Position numbers and translations under genes: made by a program
Shown here: positions 7,900 through 15,578 of the stretch, piece by piece
Layout of the letters: each line of letters starts with the position of its first letter
Position numbering within the stretch: the stretch's first letter is position 1
Assembly: GCA_025935655.1 (NCBI GenBank)
Contig: JAICUV010000032.1
Span: 1-19,210 of the forward strand
Length of the DNA stretch: 19,210 nucleotides
Direction: 5' to 3'
DNA from: Chloroflexota bacterium
GTDB taxonomy: Bacteria; Chloroflexota; Limnocylindria; Limnocylindrales; CSP1-4
Notes under the pieces: model-generated
Told to the model about the DNA's origin: nothing
The model's input: only the letters and a program-made list of their open reading frames with translations
Database searches by the model: none

Positions 7900-9396
7900 T
7901 TGACGGAAATCCTCACCGAGTCGTTCTGCGAGCGGTGCGGCACGCGATACACGTTCGAGTCGGCTGCACCGCGGCGATCGCGGATCGGCAGGGTGCGCAC
8001 GCTCGGGAAGGGCATGAAGAACTTCGTCCTGTCGGACGATTCGTCCTTCTCCGAGGCGATGGCCGAGGCGCGCAGCGAGCAGGAGCTCGCCGCCGTCGCC
8101 CACCAGCTCGACGCGTTCCACCAGACCTTCAACTTCTGCCTGACGTGCCGCCAGTACACGTGCGGTGAGTGCTGGAACGAGGCCGAAGGCCGCTGCCTGA
8201 CCTGCTCCCCGATCCCGGGCATGGAGGAGCCGGCGATGGCCTCCGCGGTGATCGCGGAGGCCCCGGTGCTCGAGCCCGAGGTCGAGCCGGCCGCCGCCGG
8301 CGGAATCGACGAGGCCTGGCCCGACGCAGACCTGTCCGCGGGACGCCTCTCACGCGCGCTCGGGCTGGACGAGGCGGAGGCCGAGGCGACCCTGGAGGCC
8401 GCCAGCGACGACAGCCTCGTCGAGCACCCCGGCATCGCGGCCGCGGCCGTCGTCGCCGCCGCCGGGGCCATCGAGGCCCCCGAGGTCATCGAAGCCCCCG
8501 AGGTCATCGAGCCGGAGCCGGTCGCGGGGCTGGAGCCCGGCCAGAGCCTCGAGGACGCGATCGCGGCCTACGAGGCCGGTCTCGAGGCCGCGAGCGTTCC
8601 CGAGCCGGTCGCAGAGACCGCCCCGGAGCCGGTTGCCGAACCGGTGGCCCCGGTCGGGGCCGAGATCCCGGTTGCCGCCGCCGCGATCGCCGATGAGGGC
8701 CCGGTCGAGGATGACATGGACCCGCTGCGCGCCGCGATGGCCGCCGCCGCGCTCGTGTCCGCGGTCGACGGCGAGGACCGCGAGCCTGCCGTCGCCCACG
8801 AGGATGTCGAGCCCGAGCCGGTCTTCGTGGCCGAGGCGCAGCCCGAGCCGGTCGTCGTGGCCGAGGCGGAACCCGAGACGGTGGTGGCCGCACCGGAGCC
8901 CGAGCCCGAGCCGGTCGTCGTGGCCGAGGCGCAGCCCGAGCCGGTGCTGGCCGAGCCGGAGCCCGAGCCCGAGCCCGTCGCCGCCGAGCCCGCGCGCGTG
9001 GACGTCGTCCCGCAGCCCCTGTGGCCGCAGCCCGCGCCGTCCGTCGACGCCCCGTCCACGCCCGCGCCGGCGGAGCCGGTCGCGCCGGCCAGCCCGTGGC
9101 TCACGGTCGCGCCCGAGGACGGCGACTCGCCGCAATGGCCCGCCGCACCCGCCTGGCCGACCTCGCCGACCAACCGTGAGATGCCTGCCACGCTGGCGGG
9201 GCGGCCCCTGCTCCCGCTCGGCGACGCTGCCGGCGTGTGGGCGGCGTCGGCCCGCGAGGTGCTCACGGGCGCAGCGACGGCGCCGGCGCAGCAGGCAGCG
9301 GTGGCCGCTCCCACCGCCCAGCCCTGCGTGAGCTGCGGCCTGTCCCTCTCGGCGAACGCGCGGTTCTGCCGCCGCTGCGGCACGCGGCAGGGCTAG
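7900..9396 (+). CDS. Hypothetical protein with Cys clusters at both ends and an acidic Pro/Glu-rich middle
   Basis: Protein of 498 aa from TTG at 7900-7902, preceded by a G-rich stretch acting as ribosome site (GGGGGCGACAC); the start is the least certain part. The N-terminal segment has CxxC pairs at 10/13, 80/83, 88/91 and 99/102 (for example CERCGTRY and CLTCRQYTCGECW), enough for two structural zinc sites. The middle, about residues 110-470, is Ala/Val/Pro/Glu-rich, probably disordered, and contains a 10-11-aa repeat of the EPVVVAEAQP type at about 303-368. The C-terminus is a compact zinc ribbon with CxxC pairs at 476/479 and 490/493. No enzyme motif, membrane helix or signal peptide is seen. 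It is divergent from fhaA and its stop overlaps the convergent yihY stop. I do not recognise the family; scaffold or adaptor is a guess. Confidence 0.8.
   Translation: MTEILTESFCERCGTRYTFESAAPRRSRIGRVRTLGKGMKNFVLSDDSSFSEAMAEARSEQELAAVAHQLDAFHQTFNFCLTCRQYTCGECWNEAEGRCLTCSPIPGMEEPAMASAVIAEAPVLEPEVEPAAAGGIDEAWPDADLSAGRLSRALGLDEAEAEATLEAASDDSLVEHPGIAAAAVVAAAGAIEAPEVIEAPEVIEPEPVAGLEPGQSLEDAIAAYEAGLEAASVPEPVAETAPEPVAEPVAPVGAEIPVAAAAIADEGPVEDDMDPLRAAMAAAALVSAVDGEDREPAVAHEDVEPEPVFVAEAQPEPVVVAEAEPETVVAAPEPEPEPVVVAEAQPEPVLAEPEPEPEPVAAEPARVDVVPQPLWPQPAPSVDAPSTPAPAEPVAPASPWLTVAPEDGDSPQWPAAPAWPTSPTNREMPATLAGRPLLPLGDAAGVWAASAREVLTGAATAPAQQAAVAAPTAQPCVSCGLSLSANARFCRRCGTRQG
8805..8990 (+). repeat. In-gene tandem repeat coding for EPVVVAEAQP-like units
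   Basis: About six degenerate copies of a 30-33-nt unit lie in frame inside the Cys-cluster gene. They encode EPVFVAEAQP, EPVVVAEAEP, ETVVAAPEPEP, EPVVVAEAQP, EPVLAEPEPEP and a partial copy. The first, second and fourth copies are almost identical in DNA, so recent expansion or contraction is possible. Confidence 0.8.
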
Positions 9397-10391
9397 TCCC
9401 GGGACTCGCTCGCGCCCGAGGGCGCCGACCCGCTCGTCGGGGCCGACCCGGTCGACGGGCCCTCCCCGCCCCCATCCGGCGCATCGAGGGCCGCCGGCGC
9501 CCCAGGCTGGGCATTGGCGACGGCCCGCACCCGGGACCAGGAGGCGCCGAGCAGCAGCAGGTTGAAGCTGATCTGCATCCACAGGAGCAGGCCGAACACG
9601 GCGACCAGCGCCCCGAACAGCGCGGCATATCCCACCATGCGCGGGGCGATGAACGTGAACAGCTGCGTGAAGCCCGCGAGGGCGATCCCCACGAGGATCG
9701 CCGGCCGCAGGAACGCGTGAACCGGCGTCCGCTCCGGCGGCACGTAGCGGTAGACGAGCGAGACCACGAGCACGAACAGGAGGAACGAGCCCAGCGGCGA
9801 CGCGACCTGGAGGAGGGTCCTCCCGATCCCCGCCACGATCTCCGCGTCCGGCGCGAGATCGACGAACCAGGACGCGATGGACCCCACCAGGAGCAGCGCG
9901 ATCGGCAGGCCGACGAACAGGAACGTCACGAGCAGGCCGCGCAGGGTCCGGACCACCTCGTTCCGCCGCGGCTGGCCGTGGAACACGCGCGAGAACGCGT
10001 AGTCCAGCGACGCATAGAAGCGGCTGGATCCCCACACCAGGCCGACGAGCGCGATGACGGTCGTCGGGACCGCGCCGGCAGCGACCGTCTCGAGGGCGGT
10101 CCGCACGACCTCCTCCAGCGGTGGCACCGTCCGCGCGATGAACTCGACGATCCGCTCCTGGGTCGCCGGGTCCGCGATGAACAGCCCGATGACGGAGGCG
10201 GCGAGCAGCGCCCCGGGGACGAGTGCGAACAGCGCGCTGTACGCGAGCCCGCCCGCCATGAGCCCGCCGCCGGCGCGGTCGTAGACCTCGAGCGTCGCCA
10301 TGAGCGTGCGCACGGCGGGGATGCCGCCGACGGTCTCGGCGATTCGCGTCGCGAGCGCCCGCAGCCGGTCGGTGCGCGGCCCGTCGTTCAT
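9393..10391 (-). CDS. YihY/virulence factor BrkB family (UPF0761) membrane protein
   Basis: Protein of 332 aa starting at ATG 10391-10389. It has about six membrane helices with the family's pattern: GGGLMAGGLAYSALFALVPG at the first helix, VWGSSRFYASLDYAFSRVF in the middle, YRYVPPERTPVHAFLRPAI and FGLLLWMQISFNLLLLGAS near the end. The C-terminal tail (about 300-332) is Gly/Ser/Pro-rich and polar. The family was once named as RNase BN by mistake; its members are inner-membrane proteins whose function remains unclear. It is the last gene of the four-gene minus-strand set, 4 nt after the HTH gene stop. Its TAG stop shares the palindrome CTAG (9393-9396) with the convergent Cys-cluster gene stop. 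Confidence 0.92.
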   Translation of the reverse strand: MNDGPRTDRLRALATRIAETVGGIPAVRTLMATLEVYDRAGGGLMAGGLAYSALFALVPGALLAASVIGLFIADPATQERIVEFIARTVPPLEEVVRTALETVAAGAVPTTVIALVGLVWGSSRFYASLDYAFSRVFHGQPRRNEVVRTLRGLLVTFLFVGLPIALLLVGSIASWFVDLAPDAEIVAGIGRTLLQVASPLGSFLLFVLVVSLVYRYVPPERTPVHAFLRPAILVGIALAGFTQLFTFIAPRMVGYAALFGALVAVFGLLLWMQISFNLLLLGASWSRVRAVANAQPGAPAALDAPDGGGEGPSTGSAPTSGSAPSGASESRD

Positions 10392-10395
10392 GGCG

Positions 10396-10632
10396 TCAGG
10401 GCAGGTCCTCGAACAGCCCGGGCTGGAGCTCGTCCGCGCGGACGCGGCGGGGCGCGGCGAGCAGCGCCTTCACCTCGCCCCGGCGCACGAATCGCCTGCC
10501 GCCGAGCTTGATGCTCGAGAGCTTGCCCGTGCGCGCCCAGGCGCCGATGGTCTCCGGGCGGAAGCGGACGTTGGCGGCGGCCAGGATCTCCGCGGCCTCG
10601 GCGAGAGTGATCCAGTCAGCGGCGGCGGGCAT
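10396..10632 (-). CDS. Small helix-turn-helix (MerR/excisionase-type) DNA-binding protein
   Basis: Protein of 78 aa. Residues 7-60 fit the HTH_17/excisionase-like fold: WITLAEAAEILAAANVRFRP (first helix plus turn), ETIGAWARTGKLSSIKLGG (recognition helix and wing), then RRFVRRGEVKALLAA. Such proteins bind DNA as small winged-helix regulators; chromosomal copies far from any integrase are usually regulators rather than recombination directionality factors. No integrase or att-like repeat is seen here. It starts 6 nt after the fmdB-like stop and ends 4 nt before yihY, so it is part of the same transcript. Its target is unknown. Confidence 0.85.
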   Translation of the reverse strand: MPAAADWITLAEAAEILAAANVRFRPETIGAWARTGKLSSIKLGGRRFVRRGEVKALLAAPRRVRADELQPGLFEDLP

Positions 10633-10638
10633 CCGCGA

Positions 10639-11040
10639 TCAGTCTCCGCCCGGGCCGGAGGACGAACCCCCGGACGACGAACCGCCGGACGAGCTCCCCG
10701 AGGACCCCGACGACCCCGACGAGGCGTCGCCGGAGGCCTTCCCCGATCCCTCGCCCGACGATGACCCTGCCGACGAGTCCGAGCCCGACCCCTTGGACCC
10801 CGAGGCCGAGCCGTCCGAGCCCTTGGAGCCGGCGGACGACCGGGACCCCGCTCCCGACCCGCCTCGATCCTTCTTCGCCCAGCCCGAGCCCCGGTAGTGG
10901 ATCGTGGGGGGCGCGAACAGCTTGCGCATCGTCCCCGACCTGCCGCACGAGGGGCAGAACTGCGGCCCGGGGTCATTGATGCCGTGGAGGATGTCCGTGC
11001 GGTGGTCGCACGCGGTGCAGGCGTATTCGTAGATCGGCAT
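10639..11040 (-). CDS. FmdB-family zinc-ribbon protein with Ser/Gly-rich tail
   Basis: Protein of 133 aa. The N-terminus MPIYEYACTACDHRTDILHG is the canonical start of the FmdB/CxxC_CxxC_SSSS family, with zinc ligands C8, C11, C29 and C32 and the following MRKLFAPPTIHYRGSGWAKK segment. FmdB was named as a putative regulator near formamidase/amidase genes; molecular function is not established. Residues from about 60 to the end are almost only Ser, Gly, Asp and Lys in short repeats of the SGSKGSGSDS kind, longer than in most family members, and probably disordered. There is no clear Shine-Dalgarno; the start is fixed by the conserved MPIYEY. It lies 23 nt after the upstream gene and 6 nt before the HTH gene. 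Confidence 0.88.
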   Translation of the reverse strand: MPIYEYACTACDHRTDILHGINDPGPQFCPSCGRSGTMRKLFAPPTIHYRGSGWAKKDRGGSGAGSRSSAGSKGSDGSASGSKGSGSDSSAGSSSGEGSGKASGDASSGSSGSSGSSSGGSSSGGSSSGPGGD

Positions 11041-11063
11041 GGCAGTTCAGGCAGGCGTGTGGG

Positions 11064-11807
11064 TCAGCCGCGGAGCAGCCGCATCCCGCACTTGGGACAG
11101 TAGAACGCACGCTCGTGGCCGGACGCGAACCCGCAGTGTGCGCAGACCAGGCCACCGCGACCGGCGGCCGGCACCGGCCGGTCCACCGCGGTCAGGCCCA
11201 TCGCGTACTGGTTGGCCAGGATGTTCGTGAGGATCCCGCCGAGGATCCGGGACCCGATCCGGTCGGTGTCGCCGCGAACCCCGCGGCCGCCCCAGCCCAC
11301 GACGCCGCGGACGATCATGTCGCCCGTCGCCTCGTCCCAGTGGGACGCCACGCCGCCGATGATCGCGTTGTACTCGGGATAGCCGGACGTGTCGATCTCG
11401 CCGTCGAGGAGGGCGCACGCGAACGTGTCGAACGCGAGGTCCACGGCGTCGATCGACTCGAGGACGACGAGCGCGTGGCGCGTGATCGGGCTGAGGTGAT
11501 GATGGGCGTTGAGCCACTGCATCGCCTCGGACGGGCGGGCGATCTGCGGGACCGCCTGGGCGTACTCGAGCTCGAGCGGGTCCACGACCTCGACATCGCT
11601 CTTCGTGAGCCCCGTGAGCATCGCGGGCAGCTCTGCGAGGGCGCGCGGCCCGGCCTTGAGGCGAACGCCCTCCGTGCTCTTGCCGGCGTAGTACAGCTTG
11701 AGCTGGTACTCCTGCGCGACGACCTCCTCCGGCAGGCCGACGGGAGCCGGCGCGGGCTGGGCAGGCGCCGGCTGGTCGGGCTCGGAGCGACGCTTGAAAA
11801 GGGGCAC
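11064..11807 (-). CDS. Conserved-looking protein of unknown function with C-terminal zinc ribbon
   Basis: Protein of 247 aa. A strong GGAGGT Shine-Dalgarno 5 nt upstream decides the start as GTG at 11807-11805 (VPLFKRRSEPDQ), rather than the farther upstream start at 11846. After a Pro/Ala-rich stretch (about residues 8-30) comes an alpha/beta-looking region (EEVVAQEYQLKLYYAGKSTE, ALVVLESIDAVDLAFDTFAC) and a Gly-rich segment (MIVRGVVGWGGRGVRGD). The C-terminus is a zinc ribbon with CxxC pairs at 222/225 and 237/240 (CAHCG, CPKCG). No signal peptide, membrane helix or catalytic motif is seen. It is first in the set with fmdB-like, HTH and yihY genes. I do not recognise the family. Confidence 0.82.
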   Translation of the reverse strand: MPLFKRRSEPDQPAPAQPAPAPVGLPEEVVAQEYQLKLYYAGKSTEGVRLKAGPRALAELPAMLTGLTKSDVEVVDPLELEYAQAVPQIARPSEAMQWLNAHHHLSPITRHALVVLESIDAVDLAFDTFACALLDGEIDTSGYPEYNAIIGGVASHWDEATGDMIVRGVVGWGGRGVRGDTDRIGSRILGGILTNILANQYAMGLTAVDRPVPAAGRGGLVCAHCGFASGHERAFYCPKCGMRLLRG

Positions 11808-11837
11808 GAATACCTCCGGGTCCCCGGCTGGGACGAA

Positions 11838-11873
11838 CGATCGCATCGTACCAGCGCGGAATGGGGACGCGAC
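11838..11873 (-). promoter_or_regulatory. Possible promoter of the four-gene zinc-ribbon/yihY set
   Basis: TACGAT at 11850-11845 on the minus strand fits a TANNNT -10 hexamer, placing transcription start near 11838, about 30 nt before the GTG at 11807. No good -35 is visible, so this is a tentative call. Confidence 0.35.
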
Positions 11874-12007
11874 CGGTACGTTCGGCGAGCGTACCCCCCG
11901 CGGCGGATGATGCGCTCCGGGTGCCGGCGGTGGTGTACTCGGACCGTGACGACGGCGCCCGCCGGTCGCGGCACCCCGCCGCTGCGTGGGCCGGGCGAGG
12001 AGGAACG

Positions 12008-12529
12008 ATGTTCAACCGCCACCGCGACGAGCCGGCCGTCCCGCCGAACGCCTACCAGATGAAGCAGCGGATGTTCTCGATCGGCGACGACTTCTGGATC
12101 GAGAACGGTGCCGGCCAGCGAGTCTTCAAGGTCGATGGCAAGGCGCTGCGCATCCGCAAGACGCTCGAGCTCCAGGCGCCCGACGGGCGGGTGCTGTTCA
12201 CGATCCGCGAGAAGCTGGTGACGGTGCGCGACGTGATGGAGATCGACGGACCCACGGGGCACGTCGCCACGGTGAAGAAGGCCCTCATCTCCCCGCTACG
12301 GGAGCGCTACGACGTCCAGCTCACCTCGGGCGCGAGCTGGAAGGCGCAGGGCAACATCGTCGACCACCAGTACGCGATCAGCGCGGACGACGCGCCCGTC
12401 GCCGAGGTCGGCAAGAAGTGGTTCCGCGTCCGCGACACGTACGGCGTCAGCGTGGTCCCGGGCCACGACGACGCGCTCGTGCTCGCCGTCGCGATCGTGA
12501 TCGACCAGATGGCCCACCCGTCCCGCTGA
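12008..12529 (+). CDS. LURP-one-related (LOR/YxjI-like) protein
   Basis: Protein of 173 aa. ATG at 12008-12010 follows GAGGAGGAACG, a strong ribosome site. The sequence has the Tubby-like LOR beta-barrel pattern: YQMKQRMFSIGDDFWIEN, then VFKVDGKALRIRKTLELQ, FTIREKLVTVRDVMEIDG, VATVKKALISPLRERYDV, and a C-terminal hydrophobic helix DDALVLAVAIVIDQM. Bacterial members (YxjI type) are small proteins of unknown role; the related scramblase and Tubby folds suggest membrane or lipid association, which is inference. It is divergent from the 247-aa zinc-ribbon gene and convergent with valS, with only 18 nt between the two stops. Confidence 0.88.
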   Translation: MFNRHRDEPAVPPNAYQMKQRMFSIGDDFWIENGAGQRVFKVDGKALRIRKTLELQAPDGRVLFTIREKLVTVRDVMEIDGPTGHVATVKKALISPLRERYDVQLTSGASWKAQGNIVDHQYAISADDAPVAEVGKKWFRVRDTYGVSVVPGHDDALVLAVAIVIDQMAHPSR

Positions 12530-12547
12530 CGGGCCGCGCGGACCGCC

Positions 12548-15286
12548 CTACCTCGCCAGGCGGTCGCGGAGCCGGTCCACCTGGTCCGCGAGCTCGGCTT
12601 CCCGTGCGCGCGCGCCATCGACCACTGCAGCAGGCGCCTTCGAGGTGAACGCCTCGTTCGTCAGGCGGTTCCGCGCCGCGTCGAGCAGCCGCTCCGCGTC
12701 GGCGAGCTCCTTCTCGAGCCGTGCGCGGTCCGCCTCGGCCGCCGCGGGGTCGGCGGTCCCGGACCCGACGATCGCCTCGGCGGGACCCGCGATGACCGCG
12801 AGACCGGCGCCGGCCGCGCCCGCGGTGCCGTGGAGGTCCTCCCGGGTCAGGTGGCGGCGCAGCGGGCGAGCGCGGGCGAGGCGCTCGACCGCGGGTCGCA
12901 GGGCCTCCAGCGCATGACCCAGCTCGGGCTCCACGTAGACGTCGAGGGGGAGCCACGCGCCGGGTTCGAGCTTCGCGTCCGCGCGGGCGTTGCGGACCGC
13001 CCGCACGAGCTCCACGAGCGCACCGACGTGTGCCTCCGCCTCGAGGTCGCGCTCCCCCACCCCGGGCCAGCGCGCGACGATGAGCAGCGCCGGGTCCGCG
13101 GCGCGATGCGGGAGCGCCTTCCACAGCGTCTCGGTGATGAACGGCATCACCGGGTGCAGGAGCCGGAGGTACGTGTCCAGCGCCTCGACGAGCGCCCACC
13201 AGGTCGCCTCGCGCTCGGCGTCGGGCAGGCTCGCGTCCGCGAGGCGGACCTTCGCCAGCTCCAGGCCCCAGTCGCAGAACTCGTTCCAGATGGCGTCGTA
13301 CAGGAGGCGCGTCACCTCGCCGAAGTTGAACTCCGCCATCGCCCGGTCCACGGACGAAGTGGTGGCGGCCGCGCGCGACAGCACCCAGCGGTCTGCGGGG
13401 CCGAGGTGCGTCGCGTCCGGGAGCCGGCGCTCCGCGCCGTCCGCGATGGACGCCGGTCGCGCGCCGAGGACGTACCGCGTCGCGTTCCACAGCTTGTTCG
13501 CGAAGTTGCGGGCGTTCTCGACCTTCGCCGGCCCGAACTTCTGGTCCTGGCCGGGCGTCGTCCCGTGCACGAGGGCGAACCGGAGCGCGTCGGCGCCGGA
13601 CTCGTCGATGGTGGCGAGCGGGTCGACGGTGTTGCCCTTCGTCTTGGACATCTTCGCGCCCAGCGGGTCGCGGATCAGGCCCGACAGGTAGACGGTCTCG
13701 AACGGCGCCGAGTCCGTCATGTGGATGCCCAGCATCATCATCCGGGCGACCCAGAAGAAGATGATGTCGTAGCCCGTCTCCATGACGGTGCCGGGGTAGT
13801 AGCGCCGCAGGTCCTCGGTGTCGTCGGGCCAGCCGAGCGTGGAGAACGGCCAGAGGCCGGAGCTGAACCAGGTGTCGAAGATGTCGGGGTCCTGGGTAAG
13901 CTGGGCCGCGGGGCGGGCGCACACCTCGCAGGCGCTCGGGCCGTCCGGGTCGGAGGACACGGTCACGTGCCCGTCCGGGCAGTACCAGGCCGGGATCCGG
14001 TGGCCCCACCACAGCTGCCGCGACACGTTCCAGTCGCGGATGTTCGTCATCCAGTGCTCCCACACCTTGACGAACCGCTCGGGCAGGATGCGGGTCTCGC
14101 CGCCTCGCGTCGCCTCGAGCGCGGATGCGGCGAGCGGGCCCGTCTTCACGAACCATTGCGTCTTCAGCCGTGGCTCGACCACGTCATCGCTGCGCTGGCA
14201 GCGGCCGATGACCATCTCGTGGGGCTTCTGCTCGCCGAGGTCGCCGCGGGCGGCGAGGTCCTCCAGGACGGCCGTCCGGGCGACGTAGCGGTCCATGCCG
14301 TCGTAGCGCGTTCCCGTGCCGGCGATGTGCGCCGCGTCATCGAGGATGGTCGGCATCGCCAGGCCGTGGCGGCGTCCGGTCTCGTAGTCGTCGTGGTCGT
14401 GGGCGGGCGTGATCTTCACGGCGCCGGTCCCGAACGCCGGGTCGACCACCTGGTCCGCGATGATGGGCACGTCGCGCTCGACGAACGGGATCCGCACGCG
14501 CCGGCCCACCAGGCCCGCGTAGCGCGCGTCCCCCGGGTGCACGGCGACCGCCGTGTCGCCGAGGATGGTCTCGGGCCTTGTCGTCGCGACCGTCACGGTC
14601 GCCAGCGGGTCGGGCTGACCCGTCGCCTCGTCGAGCAGGTGGTAGCGCACGGACCAGATCGAGCCCGTCTCGGGCGTCGGGATCACCTCGAGGTCGCTCA
14701 CGCTCGTGGCGCAGCCCGGGCACCAGTTGACCAGCGCCTCCGTGCGATACGCGAGGCCGTCGCGATACAGCCGCTCGAAGGCCACCCTGACGGCCTTGGC
14801 ACTGCCGGCGTCCATCGTGTAGCGCAGCCGGCCCCAGTCGCAGCTGCCCCCCAGCCGCCGCTGCTGGCCCAGGATGACCTCGCGCGTGGCGGCGACAAAC
14901 GCCTGCATCCGCTCCAGGTAGCGCTCGCGGCCGAGCGTCGCGCGGCTCTCACCCTCCTGGGCGAGGATCCCGTCGAGCACGAACTGCGCCGCGATGCTCG
15001 CGTGATCCAGCCCGGGCAGGAACAGCGTGGGGCGCCCGACCATCCGCGCGTGGCGGGTCATCAGGTCCTCGACCGTCGTCCGCTGGGCGTGGCCGAGGTG
15101 GAGCGAGCCGGTCACGTTGGGCGGCGGCTGGATGAGCACGAACGGCGGCAGCTGCTCGTCCGCGGTGGACCCGGCGCCGTCCGGGGCGAAGACGTCGGCG
15201 GCCAGCCAGCGCTCGTAGACGCCGTGCTCGAACTCGGCGGGCACGTACGCCTTCGCGAGGGTCCCGGACGGCTGCGGCTGGGTCAT
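12548..15286 (-). CDS. valS: Valine--tRNA ligase
   Basis: Protein of 912 aa, normal for bacterial ValRS. It charges tRNA-Val with valine in the cytoplasm. Class I signatures are present: PPPNVTGSLHLGHAQ with HLGH at 63-66 (HIGH motif) and KMSKT at 545-549 (KMSKS motif). The editing (CP1) domain lies between them, with TTRPETILGDTAVAVHP and the GTGAVKITPAHDHDDYE segment. Cys motifs CPGCATSVSDLEV and CEVCARPAAQL look like zinc sites. The C-terminal roughly 65 residues form the typical coiled-coil tRNA arm (ARLEKELADAERLLDAARNR). ATG at 15286-15284 is preceded by GGGAG about 8 nt upstream. Expression is controlled by the valine T-box leader directly upstream. Confidence 0.98.
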   Translation of the reverse strand: MTQPQPSGTLAKAYVPAEFEHGVYERWLAADVFAPDGAGSTADEQLPPFVLIQPPPNVTGSLHLGHAQRTTVEDLMTRHARMVGRPTLFLPGLDHASIAAQFVLDGILAQEGESRATLGRERYLERMQAFVAATREVILGQQRRLGGSCDWGRLRYTMDAGSAKAVRVAFERLYRDGLAYRTEALVNWCPGCATSVSDLEVIPTPETGSIWSVRYHLLDEATGQPDPLATVTVATTRPETILGDTAVAVHPGDARYAGLVGRRVRIPFVERDVPIIADQVVDPAFGTGAVKITPAHDHDDYETGRRHGLAMPTILDDAAHIAGTGTRYDGMDRYVARTAVLEDLAARGDLGEQKPHEMVIGRCQRSDDVVEPRLKTQWFVKTGPLAASALEATRGGETRILPERFVKVWEHWMTNIRDWNVSRQLWWGHRIPAWYCPDGHVTVSSDPDGPSACEVCARPAAQLTQDPDIFDTWFSSGLWPFSTLGWPDDTEDLRRYYPGTVMETGYDIIFFWVARMMMLGIHMTDSAPFETVYLSGLIRDPLGAKMSKTKGNTVDPLATIDESGADALRFALVHGTTPGQDQKFGPAKVENARNFANKLWNATRYVLGARPASIADGAERRLPDATHLGPADRWVLSRAAATTSSVDRAMAEFNFGEVTRLLYDAIWNEFCDWGLELAKVRLADASLPDAEREATWWALVEALDTYLRLLHPVMPFITETLWKALPHRAADPALLIVARWPGVGERDLEAEAHVGALVELVRAVRNARADAKLEPGAWLPLDVYVEPELGHALEALRPAVERLARARPLRRHLTREDLHGTAGAAGAGLAVIAGPAEAIVGSGTADPAAAEADRARLEKELADAERLLDAARNRLTNEAFTSKAPAAVVDGARAREAELADQVDRLRDRLAR

Positions 15287-15332
15287 CGATGCGGCTCCCG
15301 GATGCTGCGTGCGGCGGGCTGGTCAGGGCCCG

Positions 15333-15370
15333 AAAACGACAGATCCCCGTCGTCCAGCGGACGAACGGGG
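15333..15370 (-). terminator. T-box terminator hairpin before valS
   Basis: On the minus strand CCCCGTTCGTCC (15370-15359) pairs with GGACGACGGGG (15355-15345) through a GCT loop, 11 base pairs with one bulged T. It is followed by ATCTGTCGTTTT (to 15333), a short U-rich run. It shares its 5' arm with the antiterminator, as expected for T-box attenuation. It ends about 46 nt before the valS ATG. Confidence 0.9.
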
Positions 15371-15571
15371 TCGTGGTACCACCTGCTGGTTCGGCGTCCG
15401 GCGCGGGCCGCTCATCGCGGTCGCGTGGTCCGGCGCCCTCTTCGGCGCGCTATCGGGCGCCACCCGCACGGCTCGCGAGCGACCTTCGGCACCGGGGATC
15501 CCGCGCGGCTTGCACCGTCCCGCGCTCGCTGGAGGGCCGTCCGGACCTACTCCTCTCGGTCGTCGCCGTGA
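15333..15571 (-). promoter_or_regulatory. T-box riboswitch (valine, GUC specifier) in the valS leader
   Basis: Read on the minus strand. The Stem I base pairs CACGGC (15570-15565) with GCCGTG (15472-15467). AGAGGAGTAGG (about 15556-15546) resembles the conserved Stem I AGUA region. The apical motif GGTGCAAGCC is at 15516-15507. The specifier GTC at 15483-15481, in GCCGAAGGTCGCTC, is a valine codon. The T-box AGGTGGTACCACG is at 15384-15372; its TGGT (15381-15378) is complementary to the ACCA end of uncharged tRNA-Val. CGGACG and AAC upstream (15400-15389) can pair with GTTCGTCCG (15366-15358) as antiterminator, competing with the terminator hairpin. Uncharged tRNA-Val should therefore raise valS transcription. 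This belongs to the transcriptional T-box class. Confidence 0.95.
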
Positions 15572-15578
15572 GGCGGCC

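Noticed and set aside
8350..10035. A 561-residue minus-strand frame across the Cys-cluster gene and yihY
   Set aside because: It is antisense to one gene and out of frame with the other; its Gly/Leu/Asp repeats mirror the Glu/Pro repeats of the plus-strand gene.
10396..10632. Excisionase-like gene as a sign of a mobile element
   Set aside because: No integrase, transposase, att-like repeat or compositional break is nearby; the gene is tightly packed in a chromosomal set.
12830..15571. A 913-residue plus-strand frame opposite valS
   Set aside because: It is the antisense shadow of valS and its leader, with skewed Arg/Val/Glu/His composition and no recognisable motif.
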